64,000 nt of DNA, from contig NZ_ATVQ01000001.1 of the NCBI RefSeq assembly GCF_000420805.1, positions 372,001-436,000 of the forward strand. The letters are read 5' to 3'. Below the pieces are notes generated by a model, which did no database searches, was not told where the DNA came from, and was given only the letters and a program-made list of their open reading frames with translations. The DNA comes from Yaniella halotolerans DSM 15476 (GTDB taxonomy: Bacteria > Actinomycetota > Actinomycetes > Actinomycetales > Micrococcaceae). Positions 16,783 through 24,926 of this stretch are shown here, in pieces (positions within the stretch are counted from its first letter, which is position 1; every line of letters begins with the position of its first letter). The position numbers were made by a program, and so were the translations under genes.

Positions 16783-18165
16783 TTAGACGTGTTTGCGTCT
16801 GACGCGGTTTGCCACCACGAGAGCAGCGCCGATGGCAAGCGTTGCAAGTGCCACGAGGATATTGCGAGTTTGGGTACCACCGGTCCTAGCAAGTTCCTCT
16901 GGTGCGGCTGCCGGCGGGGTGTCTTGTGCAGGTGTTTCCTCGGGCGATGTTGAAGGCGTGGGTTCTGCAATACGGCTCGGCTCTTCTACCGTCATCTCAA
17001 CTGGTGGATCTTCGGCAGGAGGTTGTTCAACCGGAGGTTCTTCTGCAGGTGGTTCTTCGGCTGGCGGCTCTTCCACCGGTGGTTCAGACGGGGTCGGTGG
17101 ACTCTCTGGTTCAGGTGGCGGCTCCACCTCGGCTTTCTCCCAATTCAGCTCGAGCTCTGTTGTGGCCTGATGTGTGGTTTCATCGACCATCACAATTGTT
17201 TGGAAACGCCGTTGGTCATCTGGTTCAGGAGTGATGAGACGTCCTGTGTAGCCAAAGTCTGTAGATTCGGCGGTGATCTGCACTCCCCCGGTTTCCGTGT
17301 CTGCTGGAACGTGAAGCCACAATTCCTCGGCATGAACCGGCTGGTCCGTATCAATTTCTTCGCCTGCGGCATCCAACATGGTCAGATCTGCGATCTCGAC
17401 TGCCGCGTTACTCGACGTCAGCTCTAAATCAACCTCTTCTGTGGAAGCGTTGAGAGCCACAGGACCCAAAATATGGTCATCATCTTGCACCTGGTCTTGA
17501 ATCGTTTGGGCGGGTTCTACCTCGGCATCAGTCTCAACAAGCGTGACACTCGCTTGGACTTCCTGCTCACTGAGACCGGTGTTCTCTGGTCCCGTGAAAT
17601 AATCGAATACGGTTTGAACATTGCTCGCTGATGCTGCGGAAACAGGCTGGTTGCTGTGTGCTGCGCTGTCGACCGTGAGGTTGCCGTCGGCGACGAAATC
17701 ATCGGTGAAGTGCCAGATCGCGGCCTGTGTCGCTGCGACCGCCTCGGCCTCGGTGAGCCCTGTTGCACCGGTGGTGGCTGCGAGTTCGTCATGGCTCAAG
17801 GTTGGGTGGGAATGGCGCAGTATCCAGGCGACATATTCCCGGACTTGCGGGTCGGTTTTGAAGTTATTGTCTCCAGTAAATTCGTCCCAGCCGGTCACGG
17901 CGGATTGGTGGTCTGGATCTGCGGCTTGAACCCAATATTCAATGCAGTAGGCAAGAATCGTTTCGCCATCAACAACGACCGATCTCAGGGTCGGCGAAAC
18001 GCCGTTGACGGTCAGTCCATGTTGATAATCTTCTGCCGGTCCCATCACTGCGGTGAGGTCATCGAGGGTATCACTATCCGGGGCAGCAGCGGCAATACCG
18101 GGAACCGCCAGTGCGGCACCGCCAAGTGATACCGCTGCAAGAGAAGCCAGAAAAATGTGTCTCAA
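16783..18165 (-). CDS. Sortase-anchored thioester-domain surface adhesin
   Basis: The protein has 460 residues. A signal peptide (about 1-28) is followed by a thioester domain: ILAYCIEYW holds Cys74 and ATQAAIWHFTDDF holds Gln147, the pair that forms an internal Cys-Gln thioester in Gram-positive adhesins. Residues 200-340 form one or two beta-rich domains. Next comes a proline/glutamate repeat stalk built on PPVEEPPAEE units, then the sorting signal LARTG (425-429), a hydrophobic helix and a basic tail RRKHV. The start is a TTG at 18165 with AAGGA upstream. It is predicted to be covalently linked to the wall and able to bond to amines on a host or surface protein. No sortase gene is nearby. 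Confidence 0.8.
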   Translation of the reverse strand: MRHIFLASLAAVSLGGAALAVPGIAAAAPDSDTLDDLTAVMGPAEDYQHGLTVNGVSPTLRSVVVDGETILAYCIEYWVQAADPDHQSAVTGWDEFTGDNNFKTDPQVREYVAWILRHSHPTLSHDELAATTGATGLTEAEAVAATQAAIWHFTDDFVADGNLTVDSAAHSNQPVSAASASNVQTVFDYFTGPENTGLSEQEVQASVTLVETDAEVEPAQTIQDQVQDDDHILGPVALNASTEEVDLELTSSNAAVEIADLTMLDAAGEEIDTDQPVHAEELWLHVPADTETGGVQITAESTDFGYTGRLITPEPDDQRRFQTIVMVDETTHQATTELELNWEKAEVEPPPEPESPPTPSEPPVEEPPAEEPPAEEPPVEQPPAEDPPVEMTVEEPSRIAEPTPSTSPEETPAQDTPPAAAPEELARTGGTQTRNILVALATLAIGAALVVANRVRRKHV

Positions 18166-18311
18166 AGGTGTGTCCTTCTACTCATGTCGATTGCCGTGTG
18201 CAATCTGCGTGAGTTCGACACTAAAGAACACCGTGTTTCCGACACACCAGGACCTCGAAGAACCTGTGGATAACGTCTGCGGTGCTGCGCCGTGCGGGCC
18301 GGCTTGGTGCC

Positions 18312-19793
18312 TTAGCTCTGTGCGGCGAGTTGTCTTTTGCGAGCGCGGTGATCGAGACTGGCGAAGACCAGAGCAGTCAGTGAGAACAGGATCAGTACGA
18401 CCATAGCCATCTGGAATGCCCCGGCGTAAGTAGCCACAGATGCGGGGTCGTTGGGGTCTGGTAGACCGCTTGCCTGGCGAGGCACCGCGGCAACCATGGC
18501 ATAAAAAATTGCCGATCCGATAGCAATACCGATGGCGTTGCCGAGTCGCTGGCCAACCTGTTGAAAGGAACCCGCGACTCCGCCCTGGTGCATGGGGACC
18601 TCGATCAGGGTGCGCATTTGGTTAGCCGACATGATGAATCCGGGACCGATGCCCGCGATGGCCAAAACGATAGCCATCGCTACAGGATTGTGTTCTGGAG
18701 GAACGAAGACTGAGATAGCCACCAATCCGATGAGCGAGACTATAAAAATGGCGAAACCCCAGATGACCAGAGTTGTGGCATGGCGGAAGGTATAGCGACC
18801 GGTCACAGCGGCAACGATGGCTGAAATGAGGGCAAACGGAACGGTAATCAGCCCGACGGCGACCGGGTCATGGCCGAGGCCCTGCTGATTGAACAGGGTC
18901 ATCACCAAGAACATCGCGGGCATAGCGCTAAACCACAGCGTGGTGATGATGACGCCGTTGCGGTAAGACGAATAAGAAAACAAGGTGAAATCCAGTACCG
19001 GACTCTTGCCGGCGGCTCGATATCGGTTTTCCCATCGGACAAAGACCAGTGCGACAATGATGCCGAGTGGCAAGAAGAGCCAGCGTGCAGGTTGGTCATC
19101 AGAACCAGTTGTGAGGACAAAAGGCAGCATCACAAACAAGACGGCGGTGGCCATGAGGGTGACGCCCACGAGGTCCAAATCGGCGTCCCCGGTCTCCGGC
19201 TGCGGCGCGGGGATGAGCCATAGGGCCAGCGGAATGATGAGCAGGGCAAGGGGAACGTTCATGCCGAAGGTCCAGCGCCAACCAAGTTCTGATCCGAAGC
19301 TGCCCAGAAACAGGCCGCCGATCGTGGGACCAAAGGCTGTGCCTAAACCAATTGCGGCACCGAAGATACCAAATGCCTGACCACGAGCTTGACCTTGGAA
19401 CAGGGTTTGAACCAGTCCCAGGACCTGGGGCATCAGCATGCCCGCGGCTATCCCCTGGAGTATGCGAGTCACCACCAAGAAGGTCGCCGTTGGGGCAAGT
19501 GCCGCAGCCAGCGACGCGATGGTGAAGGTGACCAGTCCGATCATAAACATGGCCTTACGATTCCACTGGTCCCCAAGCCGACCCGATGGTACCAGGGCAA
19601 TGCCGAAAGCTAGTACATAGCCGGCCACGACCAACCCGGTTTGGGTCGGTGATGCATCAAGCGTTTCTTCTAACGGGGTCAACACGACGTTAACTTTGAC
19701 CACGTCAAGAATCGTCAAAACCGCTACAGAAGCAGCTACAGCAAACGGGATCCACGGGGAACGCGCGGCACCAAGGTGTTGGACAGTCACCAA
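18312..19793 (-). CDS. MFS drug exporter, DHA2 family (14 TM)
   Basis: This 493-residue membrane protein has about 14 helices. It carries the DHA2 motifs: GYVLAFGIALVPSGRLGDQWNRK (motif A region), RILQGIAAGMLMPQVLGLVQ, and GLGTAFGPTIGGLFLG, the antiporter motif C. It is expected to export hydrophobic compounds using the proton gradient. The start could be the TTG at 19793 or the GTG one codon on; neither has a strong ribosome site. A related DHA2 gene lies at 39546-41009 in this window. There is no adjacent regulator. Confidence 0.85.
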   Translation of the reverse strand: MVTVQHLGAARSPWIPFAVAASVAVLTILDVVKVNVVLTPLEETLDASPTQTGLVVAGYVLAFGIALVPSGRLGDQWNRKAMFMIGLVTFTIASLAAALAPTATFLVVTRILQGIAAGMLMPQVLGLVQTLFQGQARGQAFGIFGAAIGLGTAFGPTIGGLFLGSFGSELGWRWTFGMNVPLALLIIPLALWLIPAPQPETGDADLDLVGVTLMATAVLFVMLPFVLTTGSDDQPARWLFLPLGIIVALVFVRWENRYRAAGKSPVLDFTLFSYSSYRNGVIITTLWFSAMPAMFLVMTLFNQQGLGHDPVAVGLITVPFALISAIVAAVTGRYTFRHATTLVIWGFAIFIVSLIGLVAISVFVPPEHNPVAMAIVLAIAGIGPGFIMSANQMRTLIEVPMHQGGVAGSFQQVGQRLGNAIGIAIGSAIFYAMVAAVPRQASGLPDPNDPASVATYAGAFQMAMVVLILFSLTALVFASLDHRARKRQLAAQS

Positions 19794-19853
19794 GCCAGGC
19801 TAACCTATCGCTACACTTTGAAACAGATCATCTCAACAGGACCAAGGAAACCA

Positions 19854-20249
19854 ATGATGGAGTTACCACAACAGCCCTGCACATGTGGGACGTCTGAAGA
19901 GTACGCTCGGTGCTGCGGTCCACTGCTTGCCGGAGAACAGACTGCGTCAACGGCCGAAGCACTAATGCGCTCGCGGTATACGGCCTTTGTCATAGGCGAC
20001 GATGCCTATCTTGCGGACAGTTGGCACTCCCAGACCCGCCCGGCTGATGCTTCGGCCCCTAAGGGTGTTGATTGGCGCAGACTCCGCATCCGCGATACGC
20101 AGGCCGGCGGGCCGGACGATGCGACCGGCATTGTCGAATTTATCGCTCATTTTCGTACTGCTGATGGTCGCCGGGATTTCTTACATGAGCGCTCAGAATT
20201 CGTACGTGAAAACGGTCGCTGGGTGTATGTTTCCGGTGCCATTTTATAA
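19854..20249 (+). CDS. YchJ-family SEC-C zinc protein
   Basis: The protein has 131 residues. The N-terminal QPCTCGTSEEYARCCGPLL is the SEC-C zinc-binding motif. It is followed by the YchJ (UPF0225) domain with EALMRSRYTAFVIGDDAYLADSW and FRTADGRRDFLHERSEFVRENGRWVYV. The biochemical role is unknown; the fold of the second domain resembles NTF2-like proteins. The start ATG at 19854 has AAGGAAACC upstream; a longer frame to 19776 would overlap the MFS gene. It is divergent from the MFS exporter and may share the transcript with the asparaginase gene 23 bases on. Confidence 0.8.
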   Translation: MMELPQQPCTCGTSEEYARCCGPLLAGEQTASTAEALMRSRYTAFVIGDDAYLADSWHSQTRPADASAPKGVDWRRLRIRDTQAGGPDDATGIVEFIAHFRTADGRRDFLHERSEFVRENGRWVYVSGAIL

Positions 20250-20272
20250 CCGATGCGCTCTACAATAGCTTC

Positions 20273-21241
20273 ATGAGCTACGTACATGTGATCGGGACCG
20301 GGGGGACTATTGCTTCTCGCGCCGCAGCCGGTGGGTCGGTTGTTGCGGATTCGACAGAGCAGGTCTTGGCCAACCTGGGAGTATCAACCGACGTCACGAC
20401 CGAGGACGTCCTACAGATCAATTCATTTCATCTCACATTCGGCGATCTGCTGACCATCTATCACGCCGTACATGCCGCGTGCGCACGTCCTGAGGTCGCC
20501 GGGGTGGTGCTGACCCACGGCACCGACACCATGGAGGAGACGGCATTTTTCCTGTCACTGCTGCACGATTCCGAAAAGCCTGTGATCTTGACAGGCGCGC
20601 AGCGTGCTGCAGATCTGCCGAATACTGACGGCCCAGAAAATCTGCGGCAAGCAGTGGAAGCTGCCGCATCTGCCGCGATGCGCGATGCCGGCGTGGTCAT
20701 TGGCTTTGAATCTGAGTTCCATGCTGCCCGCCACACACGAAAACGCCATACTCTGGCAACGTCCTCGTTCTCTGGCGGCACACTAGTCGCACACTGCTAC
20801 GACAACGTCTTGTTTCGCCTGGCGACCGCGGCCACATACCCGCTGCTGGAGGCTCCGGCAGCCACTTTTTCCGAGCTGAATATTCCGGTCATCGATGCGG
20901 CGCCGGGTACCAACGCGGACCTGTTCTATGCCGCGCTGGACTCAGGTGCCGATGGTTTGGTCCTCCAGGGCGTTGGCGCAGGCAATGCACCCCCGGTTTT
21001 CACTGAAGCAGTCCATGCTGCGGTGGCTGCCGATGTACAAGTCGTGTTGTCCACCCGCGTTCCCGCGGGTCCGGTCGCTGCGATCTATGGCAATGGCGGC
21101 GGGGTCACGCTCTTAGAGGCCGGGGCGCTGGGCGCCGGCCAGCTCAACACGTATCAAGCCCGCGTCCTCTTGGCCGTGCTACTGGCCCAAGTACAACCGG
21201 CGACCACGTTGCGCGACGCATTCGAAGCCCAAACTCGGTAA
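20273..21241 (+). CDS. ansA: L-asparaginase
   Basis: A 322-residue protein beginning MSYVHVIGTGGTIASRAAAG, which contains the first catalytic threonine motif TGGTIAS. The second, LTHGTDTMEETAFFL, carries the Thr-Asp pair. The downstream DGLVLQGVGAGNAP and VVLSTRVPAGPV match the C-terminal domain. It hydrolyses asparagine to aspartate and ammonia. No signal peptide is visible, so it is cytoplasmic. The ATG follows a short AT-rich leader. An SDR gene starts eight bases later and is probably cotranscribed. The aspartase at 34389 could take the product on to fumarate. Confidence 0.9.
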   Translation: MSYVHVIGTGGTIASRAAAGGSVVADSTEQVLANLGVSTDVTTEDVLQINSFHLTFGDLLTIYHAVHAACARPEVAGVVLTHGTDTMEETAFFLSLLHDSEKPVILTGAQRAADLPNTDGPENLRQAVEAAASAAMRDAGVVIGFESEFHAARHTRKRHTLATSSFSGGTLVAHCYDNVLFRLATAATYPLLEAPAATFSELNIPVIDAAPGTNADLFYAALDSGADGLVLQGVGAGNAPPVFTEAVHAAVAADVQVVLSTRVPAGPVAAIYGNGGGVTLLEAGALGAGQLNTYQARVLLAVLLAQVQPATTLRDAFEAQTR

Positions 21242-21249
21242 GGAGCACT

Positions 21250-21990
21250 ATGAATACCGCCCAGGAACTGCTTGAGATCACAGACCATCTGAAGGCGCTG
21301 GCGGTCACCAACCGGCAGGTGGTTGTAGTCACCGGCGCCACGGGTGGCATTGGTCGTGCCATCGTAGAAGATCTAGCCCACGACTACGCGATCGTTGCCC
21401 AGGGCCGTGACGAAGCACGCCTGGCCGAGTTAGCCAGTCTGGGCCAGCAAATTTACCCCGTTCGGTGTGATCTCACCGAAACTGACGCTCTTGCTGAAAC
21501 CTTCAGACTCCTGCCGAAAGTCGATGCACTGATCAACGCGGCGGCCATTGCCCCGCGGTTTGCTTTTGACGATGCGACGGCTGCGATCTGGTCCGAGGTT
21601 ATGCACCTCAATGTGACGGTTCCTTCTGAACTCACCCGGATCTTACTACCCCAGTTACGGGCCTCTACCGGCACGATCGTATATTTGGGTTCCGGTGCTT
21701 CGCGGACGACGTCACCACATAATGTCGTCTATGCGGCTTCGAAGCACGCACTCCAGGCACTGGCTGACGGCGTGCGGATGCGCACCGAGGTAGATCGTAT
21801 TCGAGTAGCGACCGTGGCTCCGGGACACGTGGATACACCGATGATCAAATGGGAAGATGACTACCCGCTGGTGTTACCGGAAACGCTGATTCAACCGGCC
21901 ACCGTCGCGCGCACCATCCGGCACGTCATCGAAGCACCCGCAGACACGCAGATCACTGAAGTTTGGGTTCGACCTCGAGCAGAGCCCTAA
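21250..21990 (+). CDS. Short-chain dehydrogenase/reductase
   Basis: The protein has 246 residues of the classical SDR fold. VVVVTGATGGIGRAIVEDL is the nucleotide-binding TGxxxGIG. NAAAIAPRFAFDD follows, the serine lies in YLGSGASRTTSPHN, and the catalytic pair is YAASK. RVATVAPGHVDTPM is the usual loop after it. An extra N-terminal helix of about 20 residues precedes the Rossmann fold. AAGGAG lies seven bases before the ATG, and the gene follows asparaginase directly. The substrate is unknown. Confidence 0.85.
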   Translation: MNTAQELLEITDHLKALAVTNRQVVVVTGATGGIGRAIVEDLAHDYAIVAQGRDEARLAELASLGQQIYPVRCDLTETDALAETFRLLPKVDALINAAAIAPRFAFDDATAAIWSEVMHLNVTVPSELTRILLPQLRASTGTIVYLGSGASRTTSPHNVVYAASKHALQALADGVRMRTEVDRIRVATVAPGHVDTPMIKWEDDYPLVLPETLIQPATVARTIRHVIEAPADTQITEVWVRPRAEP

Positions 21991-22016
21991 CCCAAACCAC
22001 GGCGACCTGAGGGTCT

Positions 22017-23117
22017 TTAGGCATACAGCGGGTTATTTGCTGGGTCGACGCCTTCACCGTCGCGAACCGGACCGGGGGCGGTGCCATCGCCAAACGGTGA
22101 GCCACCCAGTTCCTGCCGTCCATGTTCGGTCAACCACTGGGTCAGCACGGGGCCCTTGGGCACAATGCCGGTGGGGTTAATATCGTGATGCACAATGTAA
22201 TAGTGGTCCTTGACCTGTTGGAAGTCCACCGTGTCACCGAAGCCTGGGGTCTGGAAGAGATCACGGGCGTAGCCCCATAGTGCGGGGAATTCGATGAGTT
22301 TATTGCGGTTACATTTGAAATGGCCATGGTAGGCGGGGTCGAACCGCACAAGCGTTGTAAAGAGCCGGACATCTGCCTCAGTAATGTGTTCACCCATCAG
22401 GTAACGACGGGTCGTCAGCCGTTCTTCCAACCAATCCATAGCGGCAAAGAGGCGGTCATAGGCTTCGTCATAGGCCTGCTGCGAACCAGCAAAACCAGCG
22501 CGATATACCCCATTATTGACCTCGGTGAAGATGCGTTTGATCACCGAAAACATTTCATCAAGGTGTTCTTCTGGCAGCAGGTTTGGTGCGCCCTCGCGGT
22601 GGAATTCACGCCACTCAGTCGAGAAGTCCAGGGTCATTTGTGGGTAGTCGTTGGTCACGACCCCACCGGTCGGGATATCGACGAGCGCCGGCACCGTAAT
22701 GCCACGGGGATAATCCGGAAAGCGTTTGAAGTAGTTTTCTTGGATCCGCTTCGTACCAAGGACCGGGTCGACGCCGCCGGGGTCAAGATCGAAGGTCCAA
22801 GAATCAGCGTCGTGGGTTGGGCCGGGAGTACCCAGCGAAATAGCGTCTTCGAGCCCGAGCAGGCGACGCACGATGATGGTGCGGTTCGCCCATGGACAGG
22901 CGCGGGCAGCAACGAGGCGGTAACGGCCGGCTTCGACGGGCCAGGCTTCAGCACCTTCTGTCAGCCCGGTGGTCAGCGTACCGATCGTGTTGTACTCGTA
23001 GTGTTCGGCTGCTCGATGAGCGGCTGGGTCCGCAACAATACGATCATTGATGTAGTTCGTATCACGGGTAAAGGGTTTGCCGGGTGTGGAGTATCCAGAA
23101 TTTTGTGTTGATTCCAT
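22017..23117 (-). CDS. Xi-class glutathione-S-transferase-like reductase
   Basis: This 366-residue protein resembles YqjG/EcsG-type S-glutathionyl-hydroquinone reductases. AARACPWANRTIIVRRLLGL holds the active-site CPW motif, where the classical family has CPWAHR. GVVTNDYPQMTLDFSTEW and YLMGEHITEADVRLFTTLVRFD are the thioredoxin-fold ESS-like and helical-domain signatures. Actinobacteria make mycothiol rather than glutathione, so the thiol used is uncertain. I place the start at ATG 23117 (MESTQNSG); a TTG at 23126 is in frame. The divergent MBL gene starts 13 bases away. Confidence 0.85.
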   Translation of the reverse strand: MESTQNSGYSTPGKPFTRDTNYINDRIVADPAAHRAAEHYEYNTIGTLTTGLTEGAEAWPVEAGRYRLVAARACPWANRTIIVRRLLGLEDAISLGTPGPTHDADSWTFDLDPGGVDPVLGTKRIQENYFKRFPDYPRGITVPALVDIPTGGVVTNDYPQMTLDFSTEWREFHREGAPNLLPEEHLDEMFSVIKRIFTEVNNGVYRAGFAGSQQAYDEAYDRLFAAMDWLEERLTTRRYLMGEHITEADVRLFTTLVRFDPAYHGHFKCNRNKLIEFPALWGYARDLFQTPGFGDTVDFQQVKDHYYIVHHDINPTGIVPKGPVLTQWLTEHGRQELGGSPFGDGTAPGPVRDGEGVDPANNPLYA

Positions 23118-23129
23118 AGACTTCAATAT

Positions 23130-23978
23130 ATGAGTTCTTCAACCACACTGGCTAGTAGCCAGTTCACATTCAGAGTCACCCAAGATAATCCGTCCGGTAT
23201 GACCTTGAGCGGAACCAACACGTATGTGATTGCAGCTCCGACAGCAGACAGCGTGGTCATCGTCGATCCAGGCTTTCCCCAGGGCGCTGCTGAGCACGCT
23301 GATGCTGTAGCCCAGGTCATCGGTGACCGCAGCGTCGAATTGATCTTGGTAACGCATCATCATCACGATCACACCGGGGCCGTGGACACCTTCCACGAAC
23401 GCTTTGGCGCCCCGGTCCGCGCCGTTGCAGAACAGTGGTGCCGACAAGCCAGCGTACTCCTAGCAAACGAGGTGATCTCCGCGGCTGGCACGCAGATCCG
23501 TGTGGTCGCGACCCCGGGGCACACCTCCGATTCGGTGTCATTCTTCCTGCCGGACGACGATGCTGCGCCGCATCCGGGCGGCACAGTGTTGACCGGTGAC
23601 ACCATCCTTGGCGAGGGGACCACCATGTTGGATTATCCCGACGGGACGTTGGATGACTATTTGGCATCGATGAAGAGACTGCGGGATGTAGAAGGCGCCG
23701 GGCGTCAAGTGGCCGTCCTGCCAGCTCACGGGCCGACGTTGGATTCGGTGGCTCGCACCGCAAAAGATTACAGCGACCACCGCATGGTTCGGGTCGATCA
23801 GCTTCGCGAAATGATCGCAGACTATCCTCAGATTCCGACCCCGGTGGACTGGGAATCGGTGACGGTGCACGATCTGTCGATGCAGCTGTATCCGAAACTG
23901 CCAGAGGTGGTTCGCACCCCGGCGAAGAAAACGCTGGCGGCTACGCTGGAATATCTGTTGCACAACCCGAAGGAGTAA
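23130..23978 (+). CDS. Metallo-beta-lactamase-fold hydrolase
   Basis: The protein has 282 residues. LVTHHHHDHTG is the HxHxDH zinc motif, with VVATPGHTSDSVSF and VLTGDTILGEG supplying the next ligands and VLPAHGPTLD the last histidine. The organisation matches the glyoxalase II/LACTB2-like branch, which hydrolyses thioesters or phosphodiesters; the exact substrate is unknown. No ribosome-binding site is visible before the ATG, and a TAGACT hexamer lies eight bases upstream, as in leaderless transcripts. It is the first gene of an operon with a universal stress protein and a macro-domain protein. Confidence 0.8.
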   Translation: MSSSTTLASSQFTFRVTQDNPSGMTLSGTNTYVIAAPTADSVVIVDPGFPQGAAEHADAVAQVIGDRSVELILVTHHHHDHTGAVDTFHERFGAPVRAVAEQWCRQASVLLANEVISAAGTQIRVVATPGHTSDSVSFFLPDDDAAPHPGGTVLTGDTILGEGTTMLDYPDGTLDDYLASMKRLRDVEGAGRQVAVLPAHGPTLDSVARTAKDYSDHRMVRVDQLREMIADYPQIPTPVDWESVTVHDLSMQLYPKLPEVVRTPAKKTLAATLEYLLHNPKE

Positions 23979-23981
23979 TGC

Positions 23982-24404
23982 ATGACCATTATTGTGGGCT
24001 ATACGGAATCTGCTGCGTCCAAAGCGGCACTAGACTTCGGTTTGGATCTGGCCGCCAAGTTGTCGATGAATTTGGTGGTCGTCAACGCGGGGCCCGGTTC
24101 GGAACGTCGTGCTGAAACTGAGCTCACCCGGGCTGAGGCCGAGCAACTTGAGCAGTATTTGGCGAACTTCCAAGTGCCGACTGAATTGCGACAGTATGCC
24201 CGGGGACGTTCCACCGCAGACGAATTCAAAGACGTCGTTGCTGAGTTGGACCCGTATCTGGTGGTCATTGGTGGCGCCAAGCGCTCCGGGTTCGCAAAAT
24301 TCATGATGGGTTCGGTCGCCGACGAGCTGCTGCGAGAATTGCAGGCACCAGTTTTGAGTGTGAAAGTTCCTGAAGCATCGGTGGCATCAAACGCACAGGA
24401 GTAA
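23982..24404 (+). CDS. Universal stress protein
   Basis: A 140-residue UspA-fold protein. It starts MTIIVGYTESAASKAALDFG. Its ATP-binding motif lies in VVIGGAKRSGFAKFMMGSVA, followed by DELLRELQAPVLSVKVP. This G-rich pattern suggests an ATP-binding subtype. A clean AAGGAG stands before the ATG, and the gene follows the MBL gene by three bases. Universal stress proteins support survival during starvation or redox stress; the specific partner here is not known. Confidence 0.85.
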   Translation: MTIIVGYTESAASKAALDFGLDLAAKLSMNLVVVNAGPGSERRAETELTRAEAEQLEQYLANFQVPTELRQYARGRSTADEFKDVVAELDPYLVVIGGAKRSGFAKFMMGSVADELLRELQAPVLSVKVPEASVASNAQE

Positions 24405-24407
24405 ACC

Positions 24408-24923
24408 ATGGACATTCTTATCCAGCAGGGCGACATCACCACGGTGAGTGTTGATGCCATCGTGAACGCCGCCAACACCTCATTGCTGGGCGGTGGCGGC
24501 GTCGATGGTGCTATTCATAGTGCGGGGGGACCAGAGATTTTGGCGGCGACCAAGCAGCTGCGCAACACTTCACTGCCAGATGGTCTGCCCACCGGAGACG
24601 CGGTGGCCACAACAGCCGGCAAACTGCCTGCACGCTGGGTCATCCATACGGTAGGGCCGGTCTATTCGGCCAGCACCGATCGTCGGGATCAGCTTGTCAG
24701 CGCATACCGGCGAAGTTTAGAGGTCGCCGATGAGCTTGGTGCCACCTCGATTGCGTTTCCCACCATTTCGGCTGGAGTCTATGGTTGGCCACACAAGGAT
24801 GCTGTGACCGCCGGGGTCGAGACGGTCCAAGCAATGACCGACCAGGTATCCATCGAAACAGTGCTTTTCGTTCCCTTTTCACAAGAGATGAAAACGCTGT
24901 ACGACAACTACCTGGCCGGCTAA
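24408..24923 (+). CDS. Macro-domain ADP-ribose hydrolase
   Basis: The protein has 171 residues with the classical macro domain: QGDITTVSVDAIVNAANTSL, then GGGGVDGAIHSAGG, the ADP-ribose-binding loop, and ISAGVYGWPHKDAV, the second phosphate loop. It matches YmdB-type O-acetyl-ADP-ribose deacetylases, which can also remove mono-ADP-ribose from proteins or nucleic acids. CAGGAG stands before the ATG. It is the last gene of the MBL-USP-macro operon, and no ADP-ribosyltransferase partner lies next to it. It ends three bases before the convergent MscS gene. Confidence 0.88.
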   Translation: MDILIQQGDITTVSVDAIVNAANTSLLGGGGVDGAIHSAGGPEILAATKQLRNTSLPDGLPTGDAVATTAGKLPARWVIHTVGPVYSASTDRRDQLVSAYRRSLEVADELGATSIAFPTISAGVYGWPHKDAVTAGVETVQAMTDQVSIETVLFVPFSQEMKTLYDNYLAG

Positions 24924-24926
24924 TCG

